Below are positions 36,537 to 48,254 of a stretch of DNA of 64,000 bases, piece by piece. The stretch spans positions 372,001 to 436,000 of the forward strand of contig JAQOOI010000022.1 of NCBI GenBank assembly GCA_028554645.1, given 5' to 3'. Below the pieces are notes generated by a model that was not told the origin of the DNA, searched no databases, and saw nothing but the letters and a program-made list of their open reading frames with translations. A program made the position numbers and the translations under genes. The DNA comes from Omphalotus guepiniiformis. Lineage: Eukaryota > Basidiomycota > Agaricomycetes > Agaricales > Omphalotaceae. Numbering within the stretch: position 1 is the first letter of the stretch; each line of letters begins with the position of its first letter.

Positions 36537-37279
36537 CGTAGAAGATAGCCTGACCAAGATGAGATAAGGCAAATAAATAGGATCGACACTTTGACGAGAT
36601 GAAGGTTGAGAGCAAGGAGAAAATGTGAAGAACGTTTGTTGTAGTTTGGCTACTATTATGACATAACTCTGTTTCATCCAACCAAAGCGAGTCTCACTGA
36701 TGTGCAACGCCTGGCAAACCTACATAACCCCAAGGGCAAACCTGAGCGAATGCCTGGTGATTGCCAGAAGAGTATCATAAGTGAAAGCACACCATTGGGC
36801 TACTGCACAACTGTCATCGGTACATGCAGAGCTCGATAATTATCTTTCTGGCGAGCCCTTCCGACCGAGATGGACAGAGCGACTCAACACTCGGAATATC
36901 AGGTGAACCCGAACCTGGGCCCCTTGAAATCGTTCCATAATCTCAAGGACAGGGGTTTGGGCCTCAGCAGTCCTCGATCGTTCGAAGAACAGCCCACGAC
37001 GTCCGAACGATCGAGGGTTGGACATATAGGGAACAGTCGTTTTGCTTGAGATCGTCAAAATATTTTGACCAAAAAACATCACAATTCTGACACGACCTGG
37101 GCCTGAAAGTGAACCTTGGACCTAAGGAGGGAGCACAGACCTGGCAAGCAAATTCAGTTTTTCATATTACAAAGCTTATACCCCTATGAAGTATACAAGA
37201 TTGATGTCTCCGACATAGCATGAATTGTTCCTCGAGAATTGAATATATAAATAGATTTGGAATCCAGAAGGGGTAGAGA
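36537..37279. other. Intergenic; contains the second dispersed-repeat copy
   Basis: Apart from repeat copy B (36850-37023) nothing is seen. The last part is the LysM gene 3' flank. Confidence 0.6.
36850..37023 (-). repeat. Dispersed repeat, copy B
   Basis: Reverse-strand counterpart of 4148-4345. It carries a perfect 13-base inverted repeat, CCTCGATCGTTCG at 36972-36984 and its complement at 37004-37016, around a 19-base loop. In copy A the second arm is degraded (GAGCGATCGGCGAGG). The hairpin is the best conserved part. Confidence 0.6.
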
Positions 37280-38100
37280 TCAAGCGGGAGTAGGCGCAGT
37301 CGACGCAGTCGAAGTGACGGCCTGAGGTATGCAAACCGTGGCACCAGGCAACAACGACCCACAATCGACTTTAGGATTGAGGGCCACCAGATCCTCCAAT
37401 GAGCACCCGTGCGCTTGGGCAATTTTCCAGCAGTAGTCACCTGGCTCAACTAGGTACTGCAAGGAGTTCCTAGGACAGATATTTTCCGGCGCAGACAGAC
37501 CAGGAGAGAGGATGAGTCTCCATACGAGGAGGAGGATGACGCCTATGAGCAAGAAAAATGGGAAAAGGGTGCGGTATGCTGCTGTGTCGACTTCTTGTCG
37601 GATTGCCATAGGTCGGTTCTAGTATAAATGAGCTTTAGCGTATTATTGATATGAAGTGTTTGGGTTAAGACTAACATGGGGAAAAGAGAGTTGTTGGTAA
37701 CCATCCGAGCGCGCACGAACAGGTGCTGCTTCAAGGTCTTCATCGTCAGCTGCATCGTCCGATGGTAGACTTGATGAGCTCGCCCCTTCAGACACTATGA
37801 GCGATACGGACGTTAGCAACATAGTCAGAATATCAGCATCCAAGTTCCATTCATACCTCGCGTCATTTCACTGTATTCTGCGCCTTGAGCACCCTGCCAG
37901 ACTACACCGTCTCGATCTCGAAAGAGATATCTTCCAGAATCAGAATCATATCCGATTCGTTCCATTCCTTCAGGTAGGCGGTATTCGTCCTAGAGGTAGA
38001 GTTACAAAGCGATGATTTGAGGTCAAAGTGGTCTGAATCTTGTTGAGGCCAAGAGGCCCATTCGTCGTACGTCCTCGTCGTATTGAGTCCATCGACCCAT
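37280..38100 (-). CDS. Membrane-anchored LysM (CBM50) protein
   Basis: Exons 38071-38100, 37857-37989, 37676-37794 and 37280-37618 encode 206 residues; the introns (81, 62 and 57 bases) are GT-AG and in phase. The start MGRWTQYDED and the following YRLPEGMERIGYDSDSGRY and YLFRDRDGVVWQGAQGAEY match the N-terminal half of a conserved fungal LysM protein that I recall. A single membrane segment (about residues 112-131, FPFFLLIGVILLLVWRLIL) precedes one LysM domain at about 148-192: YLVEPGDYCWKIAQAHGCSL, LVALNPKVDC and LLPGATVCIP. There is no signal peptide; with an N-terminal cytosolic part the topology would be type II, LysM outside or luminal. LysM binds chitin or related N-acetylglucosamine polymers. 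This is unlike secreted LysM effectors. Confidence 0.9.
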
Positions 38101-38926
38101 GGTTCAAGATGATAAGAAAGAGAGCGTGTATAGAGCTTAAATGGTTTGAGTAGATGAGAGAAAGTGGTAGTCCTGGAACAAATGGTATGTATAAAGGATG
38201 CGAGCAGTATGAGGCAGTATGTCGGTTACTGCCACCGCCGGCAATCAAATCTACAGGTACTCATTAGTCAGAGTTGCTGACGACGAAGGTGCCAGCCACC
38301 TCGTCGGCTCTCGTCGCTCGTCTTACTCTGACGCTTTGCGGTCACCGTTCACTTGGGATTCAATACATTGTAAACGCTTCCTGCTCTTCTCCTTCGTATT
38401 ATCCTTGAACGAATCACGGTCATTTCGGGATTATTGACTCACACAGCGAGTCAATCAAATGACCTTTCCTGGCATACAAAATGCCATCGTTTGATTCGAA
38501 GACATGGTAAATATTTCCCTTTTTCACGTGCAATTTCAATCTTACAAGACTTTAAGCAGAGCATGTTCAGTATTGCTCAAGCTTGCAGTCATAAAGCTCG
38601 CAAATGTTTTAGTCGCACACTGGACGTATCGCTGGCAAGGCCCTTTCGTCAATACTAGCAACACCAATCCAGAGAATCCAGTTTTGTCTTTTCACCGGTC
38701 TTACAGGACCCGCACGTCACGGTCATCTGACGACGTAACCGCGTGTATGTGCGAATTGTCAAAGATCTTCTGAGCGGTTCTTCTGCTTCAAATGATATCG
38801 GAATAGACGATTCGGAACCATATAACGCGACCACGCGCATGCCCCTGGGCCTTTTTTTGGTGGCATATATATGAGCGGTGATTGTAACGAATGAAGCTAG
38901 GACCTGCTTTGTACGTCTTCCCTACG
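38101..38926. other. Shared upstream region of two divergent genes
   Basis: Promoter interval between the LysM gene (minus) and the secreted-protein gene (plus). GGCATATATATGAGC at about 38862 could be the TATA region of the latter. No coding exon seen. Confidence 0.5.
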
Positions 38927-39772
38927 ATGATGTCTGCTACCAAGAGCTTGAGTATCTTCGTTCTCAGCGTTCTGTGCTTCCTGCTTGCCAATGTAGCTGG
39001 TATTCCTGCGCCTGCTCCTGCCCCACAGGATGTTGACCTCGCTGGTTTGTCCATTGGAGACATCATTAATGCCCTTGGTATTGGTTTGGTGAAGAATATT
39101 ACTGCTACGATCACGGTGTGTTCTCGTTCTTTCAAGATGAGACGACAGTGAAAGGCTGACTACCTTTACCAGCTTGATTCCCTTGTAACCAATCTCATTG
39201 AGTGTGTATTTCCCAAATTCACATTTGTCCACTCACTGATCACATCCATCCACATCCAGAGTCGACTTTACCGGTAACCGTGATTCCTCCATAAAACGTA
39301 CAATCTTCGCCTGACAGTCACAAACAGTCAAAAACCCTCTCATTCTCGAATTTACTCTTGAGAGCGTATCAAGCACCGCAGGGATTAACGACACCGTTTA
39401 TGCCACCTTCAATCACACCTTCGACCCTCCGGTCATAGTTCCCGTCCTCGGAACTGCCGACTCCGGTACCATCGACAACGTCTTGTTGACGCAAGGAGCT
39501 ATCGCGTCACTAGGTATCATCCCTCTCGGATTCCTCGACCTGATTAGCACTGATGTCCTGATCCGGTGAGATATTCAGCGTATGCTGCTGAGTTTCTGTT
39601 GATTGACATTCGTACTTCCTTCAGCGTTGCTACAATTAATGGATTTGGTGGAATTCCTCTTCCTATTACTGGTTTGAAACAGAGCGATGTTCCGACGACG
39701 TGAGTAGCGCATATATGCTGTTGTTTGATCGTTATTGATCCTTTTTTTAGTTATAATCTGGCATTGGGTTAA
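38927..39772 (+). CDS. Small secreted protein of unknown function
   Basis: Six exons, 38927-39115, 39173-39201, 39260-39273, 39328-39565, 39625-39699 and 39751-39772, all GT-AG and in phase, give 188 residues. The third exon is 14 bases. The protein starts with a clear signal peptide (MMSATKSLSIFVLSVLCFLL...NVAG), then a Pro/Ala stretch. The mature chain alternates hydrophobic and polar residues: VDFTVKNPLILEFTLESV, YATFNHTFDPPVIVPVLG and TADSGTIDNVLLTQGA. That pattern resembles LEA2/WHy-type beta domains, seen in extracellular and stress proteins, but this is a weak likeness. Two N-glycosylation sequons are present (NIT, NDT, NHT). An upstream in-frame ATG at 38891 would add 12 residues and weaken the signal peptide. 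Confidence 0.8.
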
Positions 39773-40149
39773 TCGCTTTATTCGTTCATACAGCAGGTTG
39801 AAACAGTGTAAAGAAAGCAACACGAGCAGGCAGAAATAATTATGCAATACTATCTGCAGGAACTTGTTAGCCTAAACTTGTCCACCCAAAACGAATACCA
39901 CGATGCTTCGCTTGAACCCGTGCAACGATCATCGCAACGAAATGAGTGTGAAGTACATATATACTGTAAGGAAACGATACAAGGGGAAACCTTCTACTTG
40001 CTCTGCGACTAGCAGACGGAAGAGATTGAAGGACAAAGAACAAGGAATTCCAAAGAAAGGAAGAAAGGAGGACTGCAGACGCCGTCCTCGCGGATGAGCT
40101 GCACGGTCGGAGCATTTGATTTTCAGTTATTTATGACCTCTGTTGACAA
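39773..40149. other. Convergent 3' flanks, no gene seen
   Basis: Lies between the stop codons of the secreted protein and the STAND receptor. Short frames only. Confidence 0.6.
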
Positions 40150-43100
40150 TCAGAATAGGAGGGGTTCCACTGTTGACTTCGCGTTAGACTATATGCACAC
40201 GAAATATCAAGATACAAAAACTCACAGTCACAATCATCCTCCGGATTGAACTCCTCCATAAGGCGGTCAAACTGGCCAATACCCAAATCACCCGGAAGTT
40301 TCGACTGGTCCGTCGTCTCAATCCACTCCCCTAAATCCGAGTCCTTGATATAACACCCCACAGGCGGCGACAAAACTTGGCCTTCTTTACAAAAGTCCTC
40401 CCCTAGATACTCCTTGATCTCGAGCTCGTCCTCCTGCGTTTTGTCATTCTTGGCAGGAGCGTGGATTTCGCTGCCGATGAGAATCCGGTGAGAGTGGGTA
40501 GATGGTTGGTTAGAAGGGAAAAAATAGACTTTGCGTTGTCTTGCGGTGTCTGGGAGTAAGATGCGTTCTTTAGGTACGAACACAGAAGGTATCGTGCCAT
40601 CTGGGTCTCCCACGTTCGGATTGAACAAGTCGATACGATATACTTTTAGCAGCCTCTGAACCCCTGCGAAAGTGAGGTAAACCTTTGATGGATCCCACGT
40701 AAGAGTAAACGGGAGATTTGAGACTCTCAATGAAGAGACGGAACCCAGCGAGACCCGAGCGCGGTGGATTAGCGTAGGCGGAGATCGAGAGACTTGTCGT
40801 TGGCAGAGATGGTAAGTGGATACCATGAGCGCAAGCTTGAGCACATCCTCTTCGTCTTTGCGCTTCTTAGGAAGCAGACGTCCCTCCAAGGATACTACAT
40901 GAAGATATCGTCCACAAGGAGAAAACCGACATTTCATGAACACATGGCGTGCTAGAGAATTAACTTGTGTTAGGACATCCGTTGTTCTATGAAGGTCATG
41001 AACACATCTTACTGTATGAGGTAGATGGCCGAATTCGTCGAGTGAAATACGTATTAGCCAAGTAATCTGCAAAAAGCACGTCGCCGCAACTAAGAGGCCA
41101 GACCAGGAGGGAGCTTGTGGGGTGTAACACGGGTGGCGAGTCATGCAGAGCATACCGAAGCGGTTGAGAGAATCGGAAAACTCTAGGTTTGTCTTTCAAC
41201 CTCGTGTCAAGAACAGTGATGGTCCCGTACATCTTATCGGGAGGGGCCTGAACACGAGAACTCCTTCCGAGACGATTCAAAGGACTTCCGTGTTCAATAT
41301 CCCACAACCAATCTTCGTCGTCGTTATGCACAAGACCATAGCCGGTGATTGCAGACGGAGGCACATAGGACACTTCAGATTCCGCCTCCGACCCCGTATC
41401 TGACTCTTCGTCGTCCTTGTCGGCTTCTGTCGGGTCCTCCAGTGAAACATGACTTATACCACGGTCCTCATCGCTACTCGTGTCATCGTCGCTTTCGCTT
41501 TCACCAGTTTCGGAGTCTATTCCAGACTCTGGACCCGCCCAAGGAGTGATGATGTCGTCTTCAAAAATGAAGTCGTCTGGATGCTCAGATGAGCACTCAC
41601 TCCATGTTTCGTAACCTTGGTCTCCTTCCTCAGATGAAGTTTCTTCTTCATCAGATGATATTTCTCCTTCGTCAGAGTCGTCAGAGTGGTCATTCTCGCT
41701 ACTTGTGCCCTCCTTAGGCTCAGAGTGATTACTCTTCACTGCAGATGCGGGAGCCTTGCTTCGCGTGGCAAGTACAACATAATCACCTTGTACAGCCCAT
41801 TCTTCGAAGTAGTCGGCTGATTGTGGGGAGGGGTTGGCTTTGGTATCAACACCGTAAATTGTCGTAGGACGGTAGCTGCCTGTTTCATCAAGGGTATAGA
41901 GCTGGGCTCCGAGGCGAAGGGAGCTGCAGTCTTGACTGAATGATGCTGGTGAGGCCCAGCTCATATTGACCTTCAGAGCGGAGACAGATCTAGACTGTTG
42001 ATCAACGCTAGACGGGTACGTCAGCCATTTCGTGGATGTCTCATTTGTGAGGATGGTTTGTTGCTTGACGAGTGTGGGAGCGCAAGTCCCATTCACCGTC
42101 CAAAACTCGCAGATGAAAGTGAGCGATCCAGTATCACGATCATGAGATCTACAAGTAAAAACAGTCAAAAAAATTGTGGCGAAACAAGTGAGACTGATCA
42201 CTCACTGCAGGCGAAGAATTTTCAAGCTATTTCCAAGAGCGCACACCCCTTCGCATAAAAACCCCTTGCCTCGTTCAGTATTCACATCGTCATCTGCCGC
42301 AAAAGCAAAGCTAGTATATCTACCGGGCAGCTTTGACAAGAAGTTTGACCTTCCCAGCGCTGCCCACCAGCACCGATCCACCTGACCCGCATATGGGTGC
42401 AACACGCATCCAGGAATTTCGCACCTCGTGCACCATAAAAAAGTCCTCCATTCACGGAGGAACAAACGATAGTTTCGGAAAAAAACCACAAACTCAGCAG
42501 TATCGCGGAACCATTCAGGTAGTACGCGGCGGATGAATTTCTTGTCTTGTGTTGTTTCTGTCACAAATGTATCAAACTGCGACCCGACCCAAAGGTTTTG
42601 CACTTGGATACACGTCTGAAAGTTAGGCGACGTCACAAATTCTTTGACCTTCTTTTGAAACTCTAGCGGTTTGTCGAGCAGAGGGATGTTATCAAGATGT
42701 TTATCCCAGTATTTGGCGCTATAGATGAGGAATCGATGTTGCCTGACTGGACTGCCCAATCCATCACACCATTCTCCATCTTCACGCTTGAATAGGGGAG
42801 TGGAATAACGAGGCTGAGAGAGGTAGTGCAGACACGCAGATGCGATAGCGTCAGGGTTGATCTGGACGCAGGGAGATGTGTATAAAATACCAGCATCCGG
42901 CCATTTCAGAATTTCTGGGTGGTTGATCAAAAAACACCGTGCAGTTGAATGGAACAAACGACAAGTGTAGTCATCGATGCTATCATTCTCGGAGGTTTTG
43001 GAGGTCTCGATGAGAGGCGAAAATATGCTCTTGACTTTGACAGTGAACGGCATTGAAGATTCAAAATCATGGGCATTCCGGAGAATTCCAACCGCTTCAC

Positions 43101-45416
43101 GGATTTCTTTGACTCGGAGGGGTCGGCGTGCAAAGGCCACCAACGCAAACACTTCGCTGAATGAAATGAATGAGAGATCGAGGAATTTGAGCACGTGAGG
43201 CAGTTAACTTACCAAGCCAGCTGTCTGTGCCATGAATCGATACGGCTTATGATCTTTGCATACTGGTCGTTCATGTTAGAGGGATGTCCAATCGTAATGA
43301 ATGCTTTGAACTTTTCGAGATCATCCGCGGATTCTTGCAAGTCAGATACCATAAATCGTGCCCAGAGAAAGTTCGCCTCTTCCTTTGCGCGGACGGTGAG
43401 CTGGACGAGCATTTGGGGACCCTCAAGAGGCGGTATCTCCAATTTGTCAAGCAGCAGCTTTAATTTGCTGAGGAGGTATGATTGCACATCATCCTTGGCT
43501 TTATTTCTGATATCGATTACACTGGGTGAGTGCTTCTCAAGCAGTTCATGGATACGATGGTGTTCTTGACTGCTGCACCACAAGCGTACCTTGCCTGATC
43601 CGTTATTGACCAGACCTGCGACAAAGTCAACCACGGACTGAGCGGCTTGCCATCGGGCCTTCGAATTAGAGTTGACAAAATCATCAATCTCCTCGTCTAG
43701 TCCGTCTAGGATGAAAAATACGTCCGGAAAGTCGGGAGTCTGCACGAGAGCCAGAATGATCTCCTGGACATTCGGAACAGAGAACGAGCTTCGCTGTGTC
43801 TTGGCGTGCAACTCGTCCGTCACGCGATGATGACGATCCCAGTATATTTGGAATAGCCTGTCAGCGAGAATCTTCAAGGTCACCACCGCGTCGTTACTTC
43901 TATCGAAGTGGAAGAAATGATAGACAACAGCGGCAGTGGGGTGGGATTCTTGGACATCCTGAATGGCGCGGGAACATAGGAAGGTTTTTCCTGAACCGGG
44001 AGGGCCACAAATCCATAAAATTGGCGATGGGATAGTGAGGCTCGCACTGCTGCCTCCAGCTTTCCATGCTTCGTATACGTCGTTTACGATCAGCCACTCG
44101 CACGTATTCCCTACCCGGTCACTGATGTTCACTTCATGACGCACGGTATTAAAACCATTAGCCTCTTGAGAACCAAGCCAGACACATAGTTTCCTGTAGC
44201 GGTCATCTGTTGTGACGCTTTGAGATACTGCATATATTCAAGTAGTGGAAGAACAAAATACCTTGCTGTTCTTGCCTCTGCTCCTCACGGAATTTGGAAT
44301 TCGCCTCGCGCTCCCTTCGAGCCTCAATCCTTTCAAGCTTTGCTTCCTCCCATTCTTTGCGCGTGTCTTCCCTAGCATTCTTGTCTCTCCGAGCATCTAC
44401 GATATCAGCTAATCTGGCTAAACCATCATTGTTGTCCGTCATCTCTTCTATGACATCATCTAATTTCTTGGTGTTGATCGAAAAAGCTTGCTTTAACGTT
44501 CCCTTAATGACTATGACATTTCACGCGCACGAGTTAGAGCAGCCAAAGTTATCACGAATGCCACGCACCCGACTCTTGACATTGCTTCTCCACAATGCTC
44601 CAGAACTGGAGGATACTTATATATGAATCACAGAGAAGGCTACGCATGTTCTCTGAATCGCCATACAGGTCTTCGTATTCCCGCATACGTTCGAGTTGAA
44701 GGTTCAGATTGCCCAGCTGCCCTCGGATCTTCTCAAAAAGCTCAACATGGCGATGAGCACCCTGATATTTCAGAGTTAGTAGCATTAATTACACGCTTGC
44801 TTATTTATACCTTAACAATGAGACTGAGCGATGCCCAGATGACGGCTGACGGTAGAGGATCAGCGGAGGCTATCACCCGTCAAACTATCAGTATTTTATC
44901 TGCACCCATCTGTTGAAGACGTACCCAGGGAAGTAATAACACCGTCAAATTCTTTTAAAGCGCGTACGACAGGTTCCATGATACGGAATGTAGTTTTTCG
45001 ACGCTTAGTGCTCTTCTTTTCAATATCTTGAATGACTGCAAGGATATCTTCAGGCTTTTGACTATGATTTTGATCCAGGCAGTCAGCGATAAAGCTTGTT
45101 TTCGTTGATTTCTTGTCCTTCAGCTGCCGGAGGTAATGTTCTATAGCACGGCGAAAAATGGAACCAGGAGTCTCAGCGCTTTCAACGCAAAGTTAGTCAA
45201 TGACCGTACACACATAACTCTTGCACTCACACACACGCATTATCCATGACCATGCCCAACTGAGCCTTAGCGAACTGCGAGATGTTGAACGTGAAGAAGA
45301 GAACAGACAGGCTGTGGGGATGATCAGTAGGGGGTAATCACCCCAGATAACTATCAATGTTCAAACGCTCCCAGGAGGACTGAAAGCCACTGATACCACC
45401 ATCCAGTAGGCGCCAT
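40150..45416 (-). CDS. STAND/NLR receptor with NACHT NTPase and propeller-like C-terminus
   Basis: Eleven exons join in phase: 45367-45416, 45231-45311, 44925-45178, 44811-44869, 44569-44761, 44262-44510, 43213-44206, 42206-43156, 41013-42148, 40226-40963, 40150-40169; 1574 residues. The ATG at 45416 has context CAAATGG. Residues 6-25 (WWYQWLSVLLGALSVLFFTF) could be a membrane segment. Residues 30-190 are helical and resemble DUF7708/Goodbye-type STAND N-termini (RALKEFDGVITSLASADPLP). A charged coiled coil follows. The NACHT core has Walker A GPPGSGKT (about 363-370) and Walker B VFFILDGLDEE (about 458-468). Residues 1085-1205 are extremely acidic (Asp/Glu/Ser). The C-terminus has beta-propeller-like repeats (FMKCRFSPCGRYLHVVSLEG, FTLTWDPSKVYLTF). 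Known fungal relatives mediate nonself recognition and cell death. The last intron's acceptor is ambiguous; the stop may be at 40131 instead. Confidence 0.88.
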
Positions 45417-45891
45417 TTGAGTTCAGGCAATGTACAGTGGAGAAGCGCGCAACACAAGATAAGTTTGAATTGATTAGAACGCTGTACGAATAGTATCCCC
45501 GTTTATATAAGCGCTTGAGAATTCCCATCCCCCAAATTGTAACCCTCTCCTCTCCTGGGTTCTCAGCGCTCATCTGCGGTTGCCAGCCTCGCTCTGTCAT
45601 TCATCAAGTTGCCTGAAAGCAGTGTTTGACCACTTACAAAGCCTTCGAGGGACTCGGAGTTTTGATCTTTGTCTGAAGACTACTACATATGTACACATTA
45701 GATATGATGTGTATGAATGTAGTCTGGCTTAGTATAAGTAAGTGCTGTCTTGAGAGTGATTTGGATCATCATTAAATATTACCAGCTATTCTTCAAGTCA
45801 ATAACCTCTGCATCCATGCGAGAGACTCTCCAATTGGAGCAGACTAGCGCTCACCCTAAACCATCCCGACCTCGCACACTAATTGCCAGAT
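45417..45891. promoter_or_regulatory. Bidirectional promoter between receptor and AAA+ ATPase
   Basis: 475 bases separate the two divergent start codons. Both transcription units must start here, so they may be co-regulated. I see no strong TATA box toward the receptor; ATTAAATATTACCAG at about 45772 is AT-rich on the ATPase side. Confidence 0.5.
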
Positions 45892-48037
45892 ATGACCAAT
45901 AGTGCGTACCAAAAAAACTTTGTTGAGGTACTTCAGATCGCTCACCGCGTTTTCCCTACTAGCTTTGACCTTCGAACGTTCTCTACGACCTTACGAAAGA
46001 CAAACAAACCCCCCAAAGTGAAGGACGGCAAGAAACCCGTTCTCACCATTAGACGGATTATAGATGACAAGGGTAGATACGCATACACGGAGGTCGACAT
46101 CATGAGTCCACGTCTACGTGACATCTTCGCAGAAATCAACAAGGATGTGTTGTCGTTCAGCCTCTCTGGTGCTCCAGCCACTGTATGTACGACAGTTCTC
46201 TTTCGTCGTCATTTTTCTCATGTTTCTCAGATTGACCCCGATTTTTTCTTCCACTCGCGAGGGCCTATACGTGAGCTTCTGGCAGCTGAGCAAGTACAAG
46301 AAAGTCCGGACGAAGCTCTGATTGTTGATCTCAAGACTACACTTGAATACACGCACGAGTATCACCATGATGCGCTCTCCGAATTCGAAGGGTTACTCGA
46401 ACACCAAGAAATTTCTTTCAAGCACCTCTGGACAATCTTCCCGCCCAACACATACGTCTACCACAAATATCGGGCTACTGATCAAGACCAGATTCTCTAT
46501 GCGCGCAGCTTCAAATATATCACCATTACAGATTACAAGTCTGATGTCAAGACCAGGTTTGGTGTCATCCAATGCGAATTCATCACGCATGATGGGAACA
46601 TGTTTGGCTTGTCGCGACGAATGCTAACCATCAAGGAATACCCTGGGGTGAAGACAATACAGGATCTAGATGTCTTCCCACTGGAGTTTCATCCGCAGAA
46701 GATTGCTCTCCGTGAGCGTGCGATCAAACGAGGGGAAAAATTTGTCGCGATCGTTAAATGCCCGTCTTATAACGAGGTGACTGGCCTCTCGGTGATTGAA
46801 GTTAAGACAAAACCTTCCGACGAGTATAACCCAGACTCGATTTATGATGAGGTGATGGGCCCTCCGAGGGTTAAGGGAGTCCAGTCATACGGACGATTGA
46901 TGATTGATCCCACCGCGTTCAGAATACACAATCCGGACACAGTATACAACTATGACGTTCTTAAATCTCTCGATCCCGACAATTTAACCGAAGAGCAACA
47001 CCTCATATGCAGTCCCTTCGTACTTGGTTTTTGTTTCGGAACCAAGATCTGGGGTGCGTTGACTCGTTCATTTTCGCCACCTTCTAACAAGGCTACTAAT
47101 CAAATTCCTTTGTTCAGGCGGATTCGCTCTTGACCGTGTGCATGACATCGTCTGGTCTGATGAACCTTTTGACTCTCTCGTCCTCGGCTCGAAACAAAAA
47201 ACACTTATTCACGCCCTCGTCAAACAGCACGCCAAGCGTACCAAAATCTTCGACGACATCGTCCGAGGAAAAGGCAAAGGTCTCATTGGTCTTCTCGCAG
47301 GAAAGCCTGGCTGTGGAAAAACTCTCACTGCCGAAGCCGTCGCAGAGACTACTCGCCGTCCGCTCTATGTCGTCAGCGCAGGCGAATTGGGTACGTCGCC
47401 GGAACAGCTTGAAAAACAGCTCCAGAAGGTATTGGAGCTTGCTCACACGTGGGATGCGGTATTGTTGCTTGACGAGGCGGAGGTATTTTTGCAAGCGAGA
47501 AGTACGAATGATATTACGAGGAACGCGCTTGTTTCTATCTTCCTCAGAGAGTTGGAGTATTATCAGGGTGTCCTGATCCTGACGACCAATTTGGCGGCGC
47601 AATTCGATCCGGCTATGGAGAGTAAGTCGTTTCTCTGCTCGTAGGCAGGTTTGGTTTACTCTAAACCTAATGATTTTTAGGTCGTATACACTTCTGTGTG
47701 CACTATCCTGATCTAAATCAAGATGCACGCCGGCAGATCTGGGCAACATTCCTGGCAAAGAGTACCCTAGATTCCACTCACGGTTTGAACGACGACGTCC
47801 TCGATCGTCTGTCACAAATACCTTTGAATGGTCGACAGGTATGTGCGCCGTTCCCTCTGTTCTTGGATGTATCATAATCTGGTTCTACGTCGTTCTTGAC
47901 ATCAGATCAAAAATGCAGTCAGCAGTGCGCAGTCGATTGCACTTCAGCACGAGAAACCGTTGTCAATTGATCACATTAATACGGTTATGGAAGTTCTGAG
48001 CGAGTGGCAGGAGGCTAGGGATGCAGGCAGTTCATAG
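45892..48037 (+). CDS. AAA+ ATPase with DUF7025-like N-terminal region
   Basis: Exons 45892-46182, 46231-47053, 47118-47621, 47681-47838 and 47906-48037 encode 635 residues. The first intron (48 bases) is divisible by three and stop-free, so retention would still translate. The N-terminal 370 residues (KKPVLTIRRIIDDKGRYAYTE, FKHLWTIFPPNTYVYHKY, YNPDSIYDEVMGPPRVKGV) match a region that I recall as DUF7025 in fungal AAA proteins. The ATPase has Walker A GKPGCGKT (about 433-440), Walker B VLLLDEAE (about 487-494), sensor-1 LILTTNL and an Arg-containing SRIHF near the second-region start. These proteins are expanded in filamentous fungi; their clients are largely unknown. The placement head to head with a STAND receptor suggests a common process, which is inference. 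ATG at 45892 is preferred to a GTG nine bases upstream. Confidence 0.92.
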
Positions 48038-48254
48038 GCGGACTTCCTTCTGTCACTTTCGAACAATAATCATGGAGAGCTGTATACCCTTCATCCGTTT
48101 CTCGTCACTGAAAGCAGTACAATTCCTCACGAGACAAAAATTATAGGGGAGCAATGTTTGATTGGTAGTTCAATGGTGTACAGGTAATTTACAGAGACGG
48201 CAATACAGTTTTAGTTGTTACATCAATTAAATCAGTCGCACCAAGAGCCACCTT

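Noticed and set aside
40131..40149. Alternative longer C-terminus of the STAND receptor
   Set aside because: Reading through the GTGAGT donor is possible, but a CTAAC branch site and CAG acceptor favour splicing and the TGA at 40150.
47114..47875. 253-codon minus-strand frame opposite the AAA+ domain
   Set aside because: Exact antisense of the Walker A/B region; no start context or motif.
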